DNA of 58,810 nt from Candidatus Poribacteria bacterium (lineage in GTDB: Bacteria > Poribacteria > WGA-4E > WGA-3G), in contig JAPPCZ010000104.1 in NCBI GenBank assembly GCA_028824685.1, forward strand, positions 1 through 58,810. Reading direction: 5' to 3'. The position numbers and the translations under genes are program-made. Below the pieces are notes generated by a model that saw only the letters and a program-made list of their open reading frames with translations, searched no databases and was not told the DNA's origin. How positions within the stretch are numbered: position 1 is the stretch's first letter; each line of letters begins with the position of its first letter. Shown here in pieces: positions 17,958-25,678 of this stretch.

Positions 17958-18770
17958 TTAGTTTTCTTTCCAACGTTTGACAGCATCTAATTTCGCCTGC
18001 TGCCAATCTGTCCAGTCTTTTTTGCCTTCATACCGAACAACATCGTGAATCGTAGCGCGCGGTTGATAGGTAATATAGTTTCCCGTGTGCCATGCAAGAT
18101 TCCGATAAATCATAAAATCTCCCGGTCCCAAATGCACTTGAATCGCACCCGGAAACTGCTGACAATGTTCTAAGTAAAGCCGTTCTGCCTCAACATTAGA
18201 CTGTCCTTCAGTAGGTTTGCGCAATGTAGGATCACCAGTTGACTGCTCTTCTCCGGGCATGTCCCACTGCCGAAGGTGGCTGCCGGGAACAAACCAGGTG
18301 CAAGAATCCGCGTAGATCGCACAGTTGACCTGATTGAAGTGGCGCAAGTCATGCCACACTTCTGCAAGTTTTGCGTTTACGGTTTCATCACGTGCTTCAG
18401 GCGGCACCTCAACCACACCATCACGATGCCAACCAATATGCCAAGGATGTTCAAGAGGCTCCACGAGTAATCCCATAATATCAACATGTCCGTGGGTGTA
18501 GTCATCACCAAGTAATTTCTGTACAGCGTCTTGAAGTTCAGGCAGTTCTGTGTAGTCATAAAACGGTTTCAATTCTAAATCGTCACCGTAGTTTGATAAC
18601 GGTTGAATCCGCTGTGTCTGTGGTCCATTGAGTTTGTGTGCTAAGTGGCGTGCTTTTTCGGCCTCTCTGCGTAAATCGGTAAGCAGGGATGGCGGCACAA
18701 TCCCTCGAAAAATCAGAAATCCTTGCGAGAGATATTCATTGACCATATAATCTTGAAATTCAAATGCCAT
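17958..18770 (-). CDS. Phytanoyl-CoA dioxygenase (PhyH) family oxygenase, 270 aa
   Basis: This is a non-haem Fe(II)/2-oxoglutarate oxygenase of the PhyH family, which typically hydroxylates an unactivated carbon of a small substrate using O2. The double-stranded beta-helix iron ligands are visible as H115-x-D117 (GWHRDG) and distal H228 (AWHTGN). R238 (QPRATIHD) is placed to bind 2-oxoglutarate. Length is normal for the family. The protein has no signal peptide and is cytoplasmic. The start has AGGAACACA before the ATG. The two micropeptide genes and the 278-aa gene follow on the same strand. Substrate cannot be predicted; it is one of three PhyH paralogues here, each diverged from the others. 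Confidence 0.92.
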   Translation of the reverse strand: MAFEFQDYMVNEYLSQGFLIFRGIVPPSLLTDLRREAEKARHLAHKLNGPQTQRIQPLSNYGDDLELKPFYDYTELPELQDAVQKLLGDDYTHGHVDIMGLLVEPLEHPWHIGWHRDGVVEVPPEARDETVNAKLAEVWHDLRHFNQVNCAIYADSCTWFVPGSHLRQWDMPGEEQSTGDPTLRKPTEGQSNVEAERLYLEHCQQFPGAIQVHLGPGDFMIYRNLAWHTGNYITYQPRATIHDVVRYEGKKDWTDWQQAKLDAVKRWKEN

Positions 18771-18846
18771 TGTGTTCCTAATATGATTAGTCGTGAGTTT
18801 TCAAGCGATTCTTCACATTTTCCTGCGAGCAAATTAGACTATTGTT

Positions 18847-18969
18847 CTGTCTACACCAAAATTGCAAGTGTTAGTAGTCGGGAATCGGAGTTCCCTCCTA
18901 CAAAGAGGGATGTTCTGTAGGAGCGATTTCCGAATCGCGACCTTTACCCGCAAAATTTCGGTAGACACT
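18847..18969. repeat. Twin-hairpin dispersed element, copy A (intact)
   Basis: A structured intergenic element of about 123 bp. The outer imperfect arms are TGTCTACACCAAAATTGC (18848-18865) and GCAAAATTTCGGTAGACA. Inside are two hairpins: GGGAATCGGAGTTCCC within GTAG...CTAC, and GTAGGAGCGATTTCCGAATCGCGACC. Related copies lie at 39504 (inverted) and 54539 (interrupted). The size, terminal inverted arms and dispersal resemble a MITE; no matching transposase is in the window. Confidence 0.7.
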
Positions 18970-19033
18970 CCACTATGTTGCTAATTCATTTCAAATATTG
19001 TTATTACACATTTTCGGATACATTTTTGTGCCT

Positions 19034-19501
19034 TCAACAAGCTGATAACTTACGCATTGCAGCAAGATATAACGCTTTGCTTTGATTATTAAACGGTCCT
19101 GGTTTGGATCGGTTTTCTGGAAAGTGCGAAAACAGTTTCGCTTCACTGACTTCGTTAGTATCCAATGGGGTGCCTAACTTTTGGATTTCTCCTAAGTAAG
19201 CGATTCCCCAATATTCAAGGTTGAACATAAAGCAGTGGAGGTAACACAACACTTCAAAATTTTTCAAAGTTGCCCCTGTTTCCTCCATGAGTTCACGATG
19301 CAAAGTTTCTTCAACCGTTTCCCCAGATTCAACGCGTCCACCAGGTAAAACCCAAATATTTTCATCACGCCATTTGCAGAAAAGCATGCGATTTTGTTGA
19401 TATGCAAGACAATTAACGAACTTAATTTGCCCTACATTTTTTGGAGGATCTCCAAAATAGAGCAACATGTATCCGTTTTGTTCCTCAATCCTTTGGACCA
19501 T
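19034..19501 (-). CDS. Nudix hydrolase, 155 aa
   Basis: The canonical Nudix box G-x5-E-x7-R-E-L-x-E-E-x-G is complete at residues 55-77 (GRVESGETVEETLHRELMEE, then TGA). The catalytic Mg-binding glutamates E70, E73 and E74 are intact. These enzymes cleave a nucleoside diphosphate linked to another group (X). The sequence alone does not give the substrate. Length matches single-domain Nudix enzymes, and the protein is cytoplasmic. Start: AAGGTGG before ATG. It is a single gene between the twin-hairpin element and the divergent sulfatase operon. Confidence 0.93.
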   Translation of the reverse strand: MVQRIEEQNGYMLLYFGDPPKNVGQIKFVNCLAYQQNRMLFCKWRDENIWVLPGGRVESGETVEETLHRELMEETGATLKNFEVLCYLHCFMFNLEYWGIAYLGEIQKLGTPLDTNEVSEAKLFSHFPENRSKPGPFNNQSKALYLAAMRKLSAC

Positions 19502-19805
19502 TTTTCCACCTTAAACACATACAAAACATCTGACAAAATAAGTTTAGTTTGAGTATTGTAGACTCACGGTTATAGCCATCTGTAGAGTCAGCAATTTAAG
19601 TTGTTGCAGGAGATATTCAGATGGCGTTCTATGTTGACTTGATAAAGTTTGACTGAAACTTAGATGAGGTTTGAAAAACCCTTAATTATTGTACTACAAC
19701 CCGTATTTCTATGTCAAATAGAAACGTATGTGCTGATATGTTTTTCCTTGACGATAATCTTATGCTATGTATAATGAAATTCAGTACCGTTTACGAGGAG
19801 AAAGC
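19502..19805. other. Divergent intergenic region (Nudix / sulfatase)
   Basis: This 304-bp gap lies between divergent genes. It carries the strong plus-strand promoter at 19748-19775. A potential 11-codon leader with AGGAG before its ATG begins at 19621 (MAFYVDLIKFD, stop). That ORF lies upstream of the predicted promoter, so it would not be a leader on that transcript; I do not call it. No repeat family is present here. Confidence 0.5.
19748..19775 (+). promoter_or_regulatory. Sigma70-type promoter of the sulfatase operon
   Basis: TTGACG (19748-19753), 16-nt spacer, then consensus TATAAT (19770-19775). Transcription would begin near 19782, giving a leader of about 24 nt that contains the GAGGAG ribosome site for the ATG at 19806. 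This supports the downstream start over the ATG at 19767, which lies upstream of the predicted transcription start. Confidence 0.7.
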
Positions 19806-21263
19806 ATGCACACTGAGCGTCCCAATTTGTTATATATTCATTCTGATCAACACGATCCTTATGTTACGGGGTGTTATGGAGACCAATTGGTGCAAACTCC
19901 GAACCTTGACAAACTCGCTGCAGAAGGGATTGTGTTTGAAAATACCTACTGTCCGTCACCAATCTGTGTGCCTTCCCGTATGTCAATGTTGAGTGGTCGA
20001 TATCCTTATGAAAATGGCGTGTGGACAAATAGCCATATTCTTGATTCTGGGATTCCGACATTTGCACATGCGATGGGTGCTGCTGGGTATGACCCTGTTC
20101 TCATTGGGCGAATGCACGCTTTGGGACATGATCAGTTGCACGGTTATACTGAACGTCTTGTCGGTGACCACGGACCGAATCATCCGGGTGGGCGCGGCGT
20201 TGACCACGGTGAACTATCCGGAACAGCGGGACCAGCACGCGTAAGTCTACAAAAATCTGGTCCAGGGCAAAGCGCATATCAGGTTCACGATGAGGATGTG
20301 ACAGCAGCAGCAGTTGATTATCTTAATCGGCTTGGCGTTCAGAAAAGAGCAGGTCTACTTGATACGGCTTTTTCAATTTCTGTCGGATTTATGTTACCGC
20401 ATCAACCTTTTGTTACGCGTCATGAAGATTACCTACTCTATGAAGGGCAAATGACGATGCCGCAAAACCCAAAACCTTTTTCAGACGAATTGCATCCCTA
20501 CTTCCGATGGTGGCGTGAAAAGTGCGGCATAATTGAGGTTTCGAATGATGAAATTCTTCGTGCACGCACGGCATATTGGGCGTTGGTTACACGGATGGAT
20601 ATAATGATAGGGCAGATTTTAACCGCGCTCAGAGAAAACGAATTGGATCAAAACACGATTATACTTTATAGTTCTGATCATGGCGAACAAGTTGGTGAGC
20701 ATGGACTTTGGTGGAAACAGACATTTTATGAACACTCTGTGAAAGTGCCCGCAATCTTATCGTGGCGTGGTAACTTACCAGAAGGGGTCAGATGCGACCA
20801 GGTAATTAGTTCTCTTGATTTGAATGCAACAATGCTTGACGCACTCGGGGCACCGCCTTTGCCGAATTCTCGTGGACGGAGTGTCCTACCGCTTTTCCAT
20901 AATGAAGATACTAAGTGGGAGGGTATTGGATTCTCTGAATATTGCACCGATGAGGGATGCTATCATCGGATGGTTCGTTATGAGGATTGGAAGTTAAATT
21001 ACTATCACGGGCAGCCGACTCAACTGTTTAACTTAAAGGAAGATCCAAACGAATTACGTGACCGATCAGATGATCCAGCATGCAAAGACATTTTGATGGC
21101 GTTGACCGAGAAGGTTTTGGAGGGATGGGATCCTGATGAGATTACTATGCAGATGGAGGCTAAACGTGCCGATACTCGTGTTCTTGGTCAATGGGCACGC
21201 AATACACAACCTCCTGACCAGTACCGATGGAATCTGTTACCCGAAATGGATTTTTTGGATTAA
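19806..21263 (+). CDS. Sulfatase (type I, formylglycine-dependent), 485 aa
   Basis: An alkaline-phosphatase-superfamily sulfatase. The active-site signature C-x-P-S-R is present (ICVPSRMSMLSG, C54), where Cys is normally converted to formylglycine. Metal-binding elements are N-terminal 'HSDQHD' (D14, Q15) and 'YSSDHGEQVGEHG' in the C-terminal half. The enzyme hydrolyses sulfate esters; the DQ rather than DD at the first metal site occurs in choline-sulfatase-like and other family members, but the substrate is not predictable. There is no signal peptide, so it appears cytoplasmic. I place the start at 19806 because GAGGAG precedes it and the family begins with (R)PN-L-L-x-I. It heads an operon with PhyH (71-bp gap) and amidase genes. 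No formylglycine-generating enzyme or sulfatase-maturase is in the window. Confidence 0.93.
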   Translation: MHTERPNLLYIHSDQHDPYVTGCYGDQLVQTPNLDKLAAEGIVFENTYCPSPICVPSRMSMLSGRYPYENGVWTNSHILDSGIPTFAHAMGAAGYDPVLIGRMHALGHDQLHGYTERLVGDHGPNHPGGRGVDHGELSGTAGPARVSLQKSGPGQSAYQVHDEDVTAAAVDYLNRLGVQKRAGLLDTAFSISVGFMLPHQPFVTRHEDYLLYEGQMTMPQNPKPFSDELHPYFRWWREKCGIIEVSNDEILRARTAYWALVTRMDIMIGQILTALRENELDQNTIILYSSDHGEQVGEHGLWWKQTFYEHSVKVPAILSWRGNLPEGVRCDQVISSLDLNATMLDALGAPPLPNSRGRSVLPLFHNEDTKWEGIGFSEYCTDEGCYHRMVRYEDWKLNYYHGQPTQLFNLKEDPNELRDRSDDPACKDILMALTEKVLEGWDPDEITMQMEAKRADTRVLGQWARNTQPPDQYRWNLLPEMDFLD

Positions 21264-21334
21264 AAGTCATTGTTTGGTGTAATGAAACTTAAAAATTGAG
21301 AATTGAGAATTTCTTTTTATTTAGGAGATACAAT

Positions 21335-22192
21335 ATGGAAAACAGTCCAATTCTAAGTGGTGAACCTTTTAGTGAAGAGAAAACCGCGGAGATTGCCCAA
21401 CAATTCTTTCGTGATGGATTTGTTCATATTCCGGGTGTGCTAACTGAAGATGAGGTCACTGCACTACGAGACAAGACAGATGCGTTTTTCGCAGACCCTG
21501 AACTTGCCGAGAGAACAAACCCTGACCTTGCAGATGTCCGATATATCCAGATGGGTGCACACGCTGAATCAGGTGATACATTACCTTTCGTTTTACGCAA
21601 CACGATCGAACTTGATCCGATCTTTCGGGATATGCTACTTCGTGAACCGATTTTGAGTTTGGCTGAGGCAATAGTCGGAGAAAACTGTAAGTTTTGTGGT
21701 CAGAATGTGCTTCGCAATCTACCCGGTCTTTCTATTAGCACTTGGCATGTTGACGGTTCGGTGCATTTTCCTGTTTCTGATGAGATGCCGCGCCACGACG
21801 CACGCCTAAGGATGCCCGTGATGTGGTTTACCGTTCAGATGGCACTAAGCGATATAGATACAATTGATGAAGGACCGACACAATATGTCCGTGGCAGCCA
21901 TTATTCAGGGAGAGGTCCTAACAGTCAAGAAAATCCCGAATTTGAAGGAAATAAACCTGTATCTATTTTCTGCAAAGCGGGTGATATTTATCTACAAGAC
22001 CCACAGTGTTGGCACCGCGGCGCACCGAACAATTCTAATAAAACTCGTTATATTATACAATCTCAGTATGCAGCGTATTGGGCATATTGGCGGTTTAGTC
22101 TGTGTAACGGAGTACCAGTCCCAGAAGATACGTTACAAGATGCAAGTGATCAGTTATTGAGTCTATTGGGGCGCAGCCGACCAAGTGCTTAA
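21335..22192 (+). CDS. Phytanoyl-CoA dioxygenase (PhyH) family oxygenase, 285 aa
   Basis: A Fe(II)/2-oxoglutarate oxygenase. The ligand set is H138-x-D140 (TWHVDG) and H227 (CWHRGAPN), with R238 (KTRYI) for 2-oxoglutarate. The motif 'DEGPTQYVRGSH' before the distal half is typical of PhyH proteins. The start at 21335 follows AGGAG; the upstream ATG would lack a ribosome site. It lies between the sulfatase and the amidase in one transcriptional direction, with only 22 bp to the amidase start. This suggests the three act on one compound class, for example removing sulfate, hydroxylating and cleaving an amide. That is an inference from neighbourhood only. Confidence 0.92.
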   Translation: MENSPILSGEPFSEEKTAEIAQQFFRDGFVHIPGVLTEDEVTALRDKTDAFFADPELAERTNPDLADVRYIQMGAHAESGDTLPFVLRNTIELDPIFRDMLLREPILSLAEAIVGENCKFCGQNVLRNLPGLSISTWHVDGSVHFPVSDEMPRHDARLRMPVMWFTVQMALSDIDTIDEGPTQYVRGSHYSGRGPNSQENPEFEGNKPVSIFCKAGDIYLQDPQCWHRGAPNNSNKTRYIIQSQYAAYWAYWRFSLCNGVPVPEDTLQDASDQLLSLLGRSRPSA

Positions 22193-22214
22193 TTGAGAAT
22201 TGAGGAAGATACAC

Positions 22215-23615
22215 ATGTCAGATACACCACTTCACTTCAAGACTATTACCGAAATCGCAGAACTACTATCTTCAAAGAAGTTGTCCCCAGTTGAATTGAC
22301 AACTATTATGCTTGAACGTATTGAACAACATGATGGTAGACTAAAGAGTTATGCAACAGTCACTGCAGAGCATGCAATGACAGCTGCACAGAAAGCGGAG
22401 CAGGAAATTACAACCGGCAACTATCGCGGTCTACTTCACGGTGTCCCGATTGCAGTAAAGGATCTCTGCTTTACAAAGGATGTTCGCACGATGGGTGGCG
22501 CGAAAGTCTTGGAAAATCACGTCCCTAAGTTCAACAGTACAGTTGTAGAAAAACTGGAAGCATCGGGGGCAGTTTTGCTCGGAAAGCTCAACCTTACAGA
22601 AGGGGCAATGGGTGGTTACCATCCAGAATTTGATATACCTATCAATCCGTGGAACCCTGACCGATGGACAGGTTCATCATCCAGTGGTTCTGGTGTAGCT
22701 ACGGCTGCAGGATTATGTTCTGGTTCAATCGGTAGTGATACGGGTGGTTCCATCCGCTTTCCTTCGGCTGCTTGTGGTATCGTCGGGATAAAACCGACAT
22801 GGGGTAGAGTGAGTAGATACGGTGTGTTTGCGCTTGCTGAATCAATGGATCATGTTGGTCCTATGACGCGAAGTGTCGCTGATGCTGGGATTATGTTGGA
22901 AGCTATTTCTGGTAGTGATACAAACGACGAGTGGGCATTAAAAGAACCCGTGCCGAATATGCTTGAAGGTATTGATAGGGGAATCAAAGGTGTTCGTATC
23001 GGTTATGATGAGAATTACGCTGCTAAGGATGTGGACGCAGAACTTGCTGAAGCAATATCAAATGGTGTGAAACTACTACAAGAATTAGGTGCTGAGATCA
23101 TTGATGTAGGAATACCTGATTTGGACGAGTATGTATTAGCGTGGCCAACAATCTGTTCTTGGGAGGCTGTAAAAGCACATGCAAAGTGTTATCCTTCACA
23201 TCGTGAACATTACGGTCCTTGGTTCCAAGGATGGCTTGATATGGGAGCAGAAGTTACGCCTGCAGAATATCAAAATGCCCATAAATTACGAACAGAATGC
23301 ACTGAACATTTCAGTCGTGTGTTTCAAGATATTGATGTGCTGGTATGTCCATCAATGGCTAAGCCGCCGCATAAAGTTACACCAGAGTTATTATACGGTC
23401 CAAAAGAGACAAGACCACCATGGTTTCAACGGTTTACCGCTCCATTTGACTACAACGGTGCTCCGACACTATCTGTACCGTGTGGAATCAACAGCGAAGG
23501 TTTGCCCTTGAGTATTCAGTTTGTCGGTAAGCATCTAGCTGAGCCGTTGCTATGTCAAGTTGGGCATGCGTATGAAAGTGCAACGTCGTGGCACAATCTC
23601 CATCCCGACATTTGA
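22215..23615 (+). CDS. Amidase-signature family amidase (GatA-like), 466 aa
   Basis: An amidase-signature hydrolase. The Ser-cisSer-Lys triad is visible: K82 (PIAVKDLC), S155 in the glycine/serine-rich motif TGSSSSGSG, and nucleophile S179 (GSDTGGSIRFP). The region after it (GIKPTWGRVSRYGVFALAES) is very GatA-like. No GatB or GatC gene is nearby, and the C-terminus is shorter than in many GatA proteins. A stand-alone catabolic amidase is therefore more likely than tRNA-dependent amidation. The start at 22215 follows GAGGAAG; the frame also offers an ATG 15 bp upstream without a good ribosome site. It is the last gene of the sulfatase operon, ending 12 bp from the convergent SMP-30 gene. Confidence 0.92.
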   Translation: MSDTPLHFKTITEIAELLSSKKLSPVELTTIMLERIEQHDGRLKSYATVTAEHAMTAAQKAEQEITTGNYRGLLHGVPIAVKDLCFTKDVRTMGGAKVLENHVPKFNSTVVEKLEASGAVLLGKLNLTEGAMGGYHPEFDIPINPWNPDRWTGSSSSGSGVATAAGLCSGSIGSDTGGSIRFPSAACGIVGIKPTWGRVSRYGVFALAESMDHVGPMTRSVADAGIMLEAISGSDTNDEWALKEPVPNMLEGIDRGIKGVRIGYDENYAAKDVDAELAEAISNGVKLLQELGAEIIDVGIPDLDEYVLAWPTICSWEAVKAHAKCYPSHREHYGPWFQGWLDMGAEVTPAEYQNAHKLRTECTEHFSRVFQDIDVLVCPSMAKPPHKVTPELLYGPKETRPPWFQRFTAPFDYNGAPTLSVPCGINSEGLPLSIQFVGKHLAEPLLCQVGHAYESATSWHNLHPDI

Positions 23616-23627
23616 GCAAGAACGACG

Positions 23628-24590
23628 CTATTTTTGCGGAAGGTGATATCCGTCTTTCGCAACCTGAATTCTAAGGAGACTTCCTCCTGCCGTAACATAG
23701 ATCATCTTACTTGCTGCACCACGTCCAAAGGCAACGTTAGTCGGTAATTCCGGCGTTTTGATGTACGCCAATTCCTTGCCATCTGGCGCATAAACACAGA
23801 TACCATATCGGGTTGCATCGCGAACTGCAACATAGAGATTGCCTTCCACATCAACTTCAAACCCGTCAGGACCGTGTTCTGGGGCATAGTCAACAAGCAT
23901 CTCACGGAAAGTTGCAGTACCATCAGACGACAAATCGTAAGCAAGCAGTGCCATGCGTCCCATGCAGGTTGGCAATTCATCAGGCATCTCCCTGAACGAA
24001 CCGCTATCATTGCTACCGACATAGAGCGTTTGCTGGTCAGGTGAGACTGCAATTCCGTTCGATTTGCCAGAATCAGCAACTACGAGGTGAACAGAACCAT
24101 CCGTATCAATCCGATAGACACCCATCACAGGTTGATCTACCGGTTCATGTCCTACATAACGTGGATCGGTAAAATAGATACGTCCCTGTTCATCAATGGT
24201 GAGATCGTTTGGTGAATTAAAAGGTTTCCCTTCATATAAACCCGCGATAATATCACTTTTTCCGGTTTTCATGTCGGTTCGGGTAATCCGACGTCCTCCG
24301 AAATCTGCCCCTTCTGCAACAACCAATCGTCCTTCTGCGTCAAATTTCATCCCGTTTGACATCCCACTCGGTGAACGGAAAACAGTGGTTTCCCCTGTCT
24401 CAGGATCATATTGCATAATGTGTCCAGCTTGCATATCTGCCTGATGTGTGAAGGTGATGTCGCTGAAATAGACCGTGCCATCCGGTGCGACGGTAGGTCC
24501 CTCTGTAAAATGCGCGTCGCTGAACACTTCTTCAAGTTCAGAATCTACTGGTAGGATTTCTTTTACATTCGTGGTTTGCGAATTTGACAT
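23628..24590 (-). CDS. SMP-30/gluconolactonase-like beta-propeller hydrolase, 320 aa
   Basis: A six-bladed propeller of the SMP-30 / gluconolactonase / LRE family, which hydrolyses sugar lactones or other esters with a single bound divalent metal. Family metal-ligand positions are seen at E30 (FTEGP), N128 (SPNDL), N178 (SNGI) and D242 (GPDGFEVD). There is no signal peptide. Start: AAGGAG before ATG. It lies 36 bp downstream of a Gfo/Idh/MocA gene on the same strand. Such a pair fits sugar oxidation to a lactone followed by lactone opening; the sugar is unknown. Confidence 0.9.
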   Translation of the reverse strand: MSNSQTTNVKEILPVDSELEEVFSDAHFTEGPTVAPDGTVYFSDITFTHQADMQAGHIMQYDPETGETTVFRSPSGMSNGMKFDAEGRLVVAEGADFGGRRITRTDMKTGKSDIIAGLYEGKPFNSPNDLTIDEQGRIYFTDPRYVGHEPVDQPVMGVYRIDTDGSVHLVVADSGKSNGIAVSPDQQTLYVGSNDSGSFREMPDELPTCMGRMALLAYDLSSDGTATFREMLVDYAPEHGPDGFEVDVEGNLYVAVRDATRYGICVYAPDGKELAYIKTPELPTNVAFGRGAASKMIYVTAGGSLLRIQVAKDGYHLPQK

Positions 24591-24626
24591 ATTTTACTCC
24601 TTTTTACTTTTGAATGAAAGATTGTA

Positions 24627-25643
24627 TTACCCCATCGGATACGGACCGTGAGTCGTAACACTTTGACGGGCATGTGCATAGACCGCATCCTGAATTTCAA
24701 GTATCCGCACAGCATCCACAACCGATGGCTCAAAAGTTTTCCCATCACGGATAGCGTCAAACGCACTGCCCATCACGCCATTTATTCTGGCACCGTGCGG
24801 TATGTCCTCGCTGAACTGCACGCCTTCAGTTGTGTGAACTTCAATCAACGGTTCGCCATTTTTACCATACTGTTCAAATACTGATGCTTTTGTGCCGATA
24901 AATCGGAAGAAGTGATCGCCGCCCCGTTTCCCCGATGGATACGTATAACCCGACTCAATAATTCCAGTGATACCGTTTTCTGTCCTTAACACACCGATGC
25001 CGCTATCCTCTACAACACGACTATGCATTGAATTGGACATCACCGCGCCTACCACCGTAATCTCCTGATCTCCCACAAACTGAAGGAATGTATCAATACC
25101 GTGCGCTGCTTCAACTGCCCAGCACCCACCGCCAGATATGCTCGGATCGTTGTGCCAATAGGAAGGTGTCGGATCATAACGAGATGGCGGACCGTTGTTC
25201 AGTCTGCTATTGTATAGCACAAGGTCACCTAAGCTGTCATCTTCAAGCATCTCTGTGACGACACTCACAATTTTGCTTGCACGGTTCGGTAGTACAAGCG
25301 CGCTGAATACACCGTGTTTCTCGGATGCCTCTGCCGCTGGACGCAGCCTGTCTGCACAATCGGCAAACGGTTTGTCTAAAAGGTAAGGGATACGTCTATC
25401 TACACATGCCTGCACGTGAGATGGTATCTCAGTATGTTTGCCTGCAACGAGTGCTGCGTCCGGTTTAGTTGCATCTAAACAGTTGCCCGCAGAATCAAAG
25501 GCTGGCGATTGGAAGTCGTTTGCTAACTGTTCGCGTGGTGAATGCTCCGCATCCATGACACCGACGATTTCGTGTCCGAGTGCTTCTGCTGTGCGTGCCA
25601 TGCTGCGTCCGTGATGGCTGTAGGAAAGAACTGCTAATTTCAT
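24627..25643 (-). CDS. Gfo/Idh/MocA-family oxidoreductase, 338 aa
   Basis: Overall architecture is N-terminal Rossmann fold plus a C-terminal alpha/beta substrate domain, as in the Gfo/Idh/MocA family that oxidises sugars or inositols with NAD(P). The family 'EKP' lysine motif appears as D90-K91-P92 (LLDKPFAD). The C-terminal domain includes 'GGGCWAVEAAHGIDTFL', equivalent to the catalytic H region. Oddity: the usual GxGxxG dinucleotide loop is replaced by 'SYSHHGRSM' at residues 7-15, so cofactor binding may differ or be weak. Start: GGAGG before ATG. It lies 35 bp after the Res gene on the same strand but is probably functionally tied to the downstream lactonase gene. Confidence 0.88.
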   Translation of the reverse strand: MKLAVLSYSHHGRSMARTAEALGHEIVGVMDAEHSPREQLANDFQSPAFDSAGNCLDATKPDAALVAGKHTEIPSHVQACVDRRIPYLLDKPFADCADRLRPAAEASEKHGVFSALVLPNRASKIVSVVTEMLEDDSLGDLVLYNSRLNNGPPSRYDPTPSYWHNDPSISGGGCWAVEAAHGIDTFLQFVGDQEITVVGAVMSNSMHSRVVEDSGIGVLRTENGITGIIESGYTYPSGKRGGDHFFRFIGTKASVFEQYGKNGEPLIEVHTTEGVQFSEDIPHGARINGVMGSAFDAIRDGKTFEPSVVDAVRILEIQDAVYAHARQSVTTHGPYPMG

Positions 25644-25678
25644 ATTTTGCCTCCGAAGTTAATATCGAATTCCCTTGA

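Noticed and set aside
19621..19656. 11-codon ORF with AGGAG before ATG upstream of the sulfatase
   Set aside because: It lies upstream of the strong promoter at 19748 and so would not be on that transcript; no regulatory hairpin accompanies it.
22215..23615. Annotation of the amidase as tRNA amidotransferase subunit GatA
   Set aside because: The active site is GatA-like, but no gatB or gatC is nearby and the gene is embedded in a sulfatase/PhyH operon; only the family-level call is supported.
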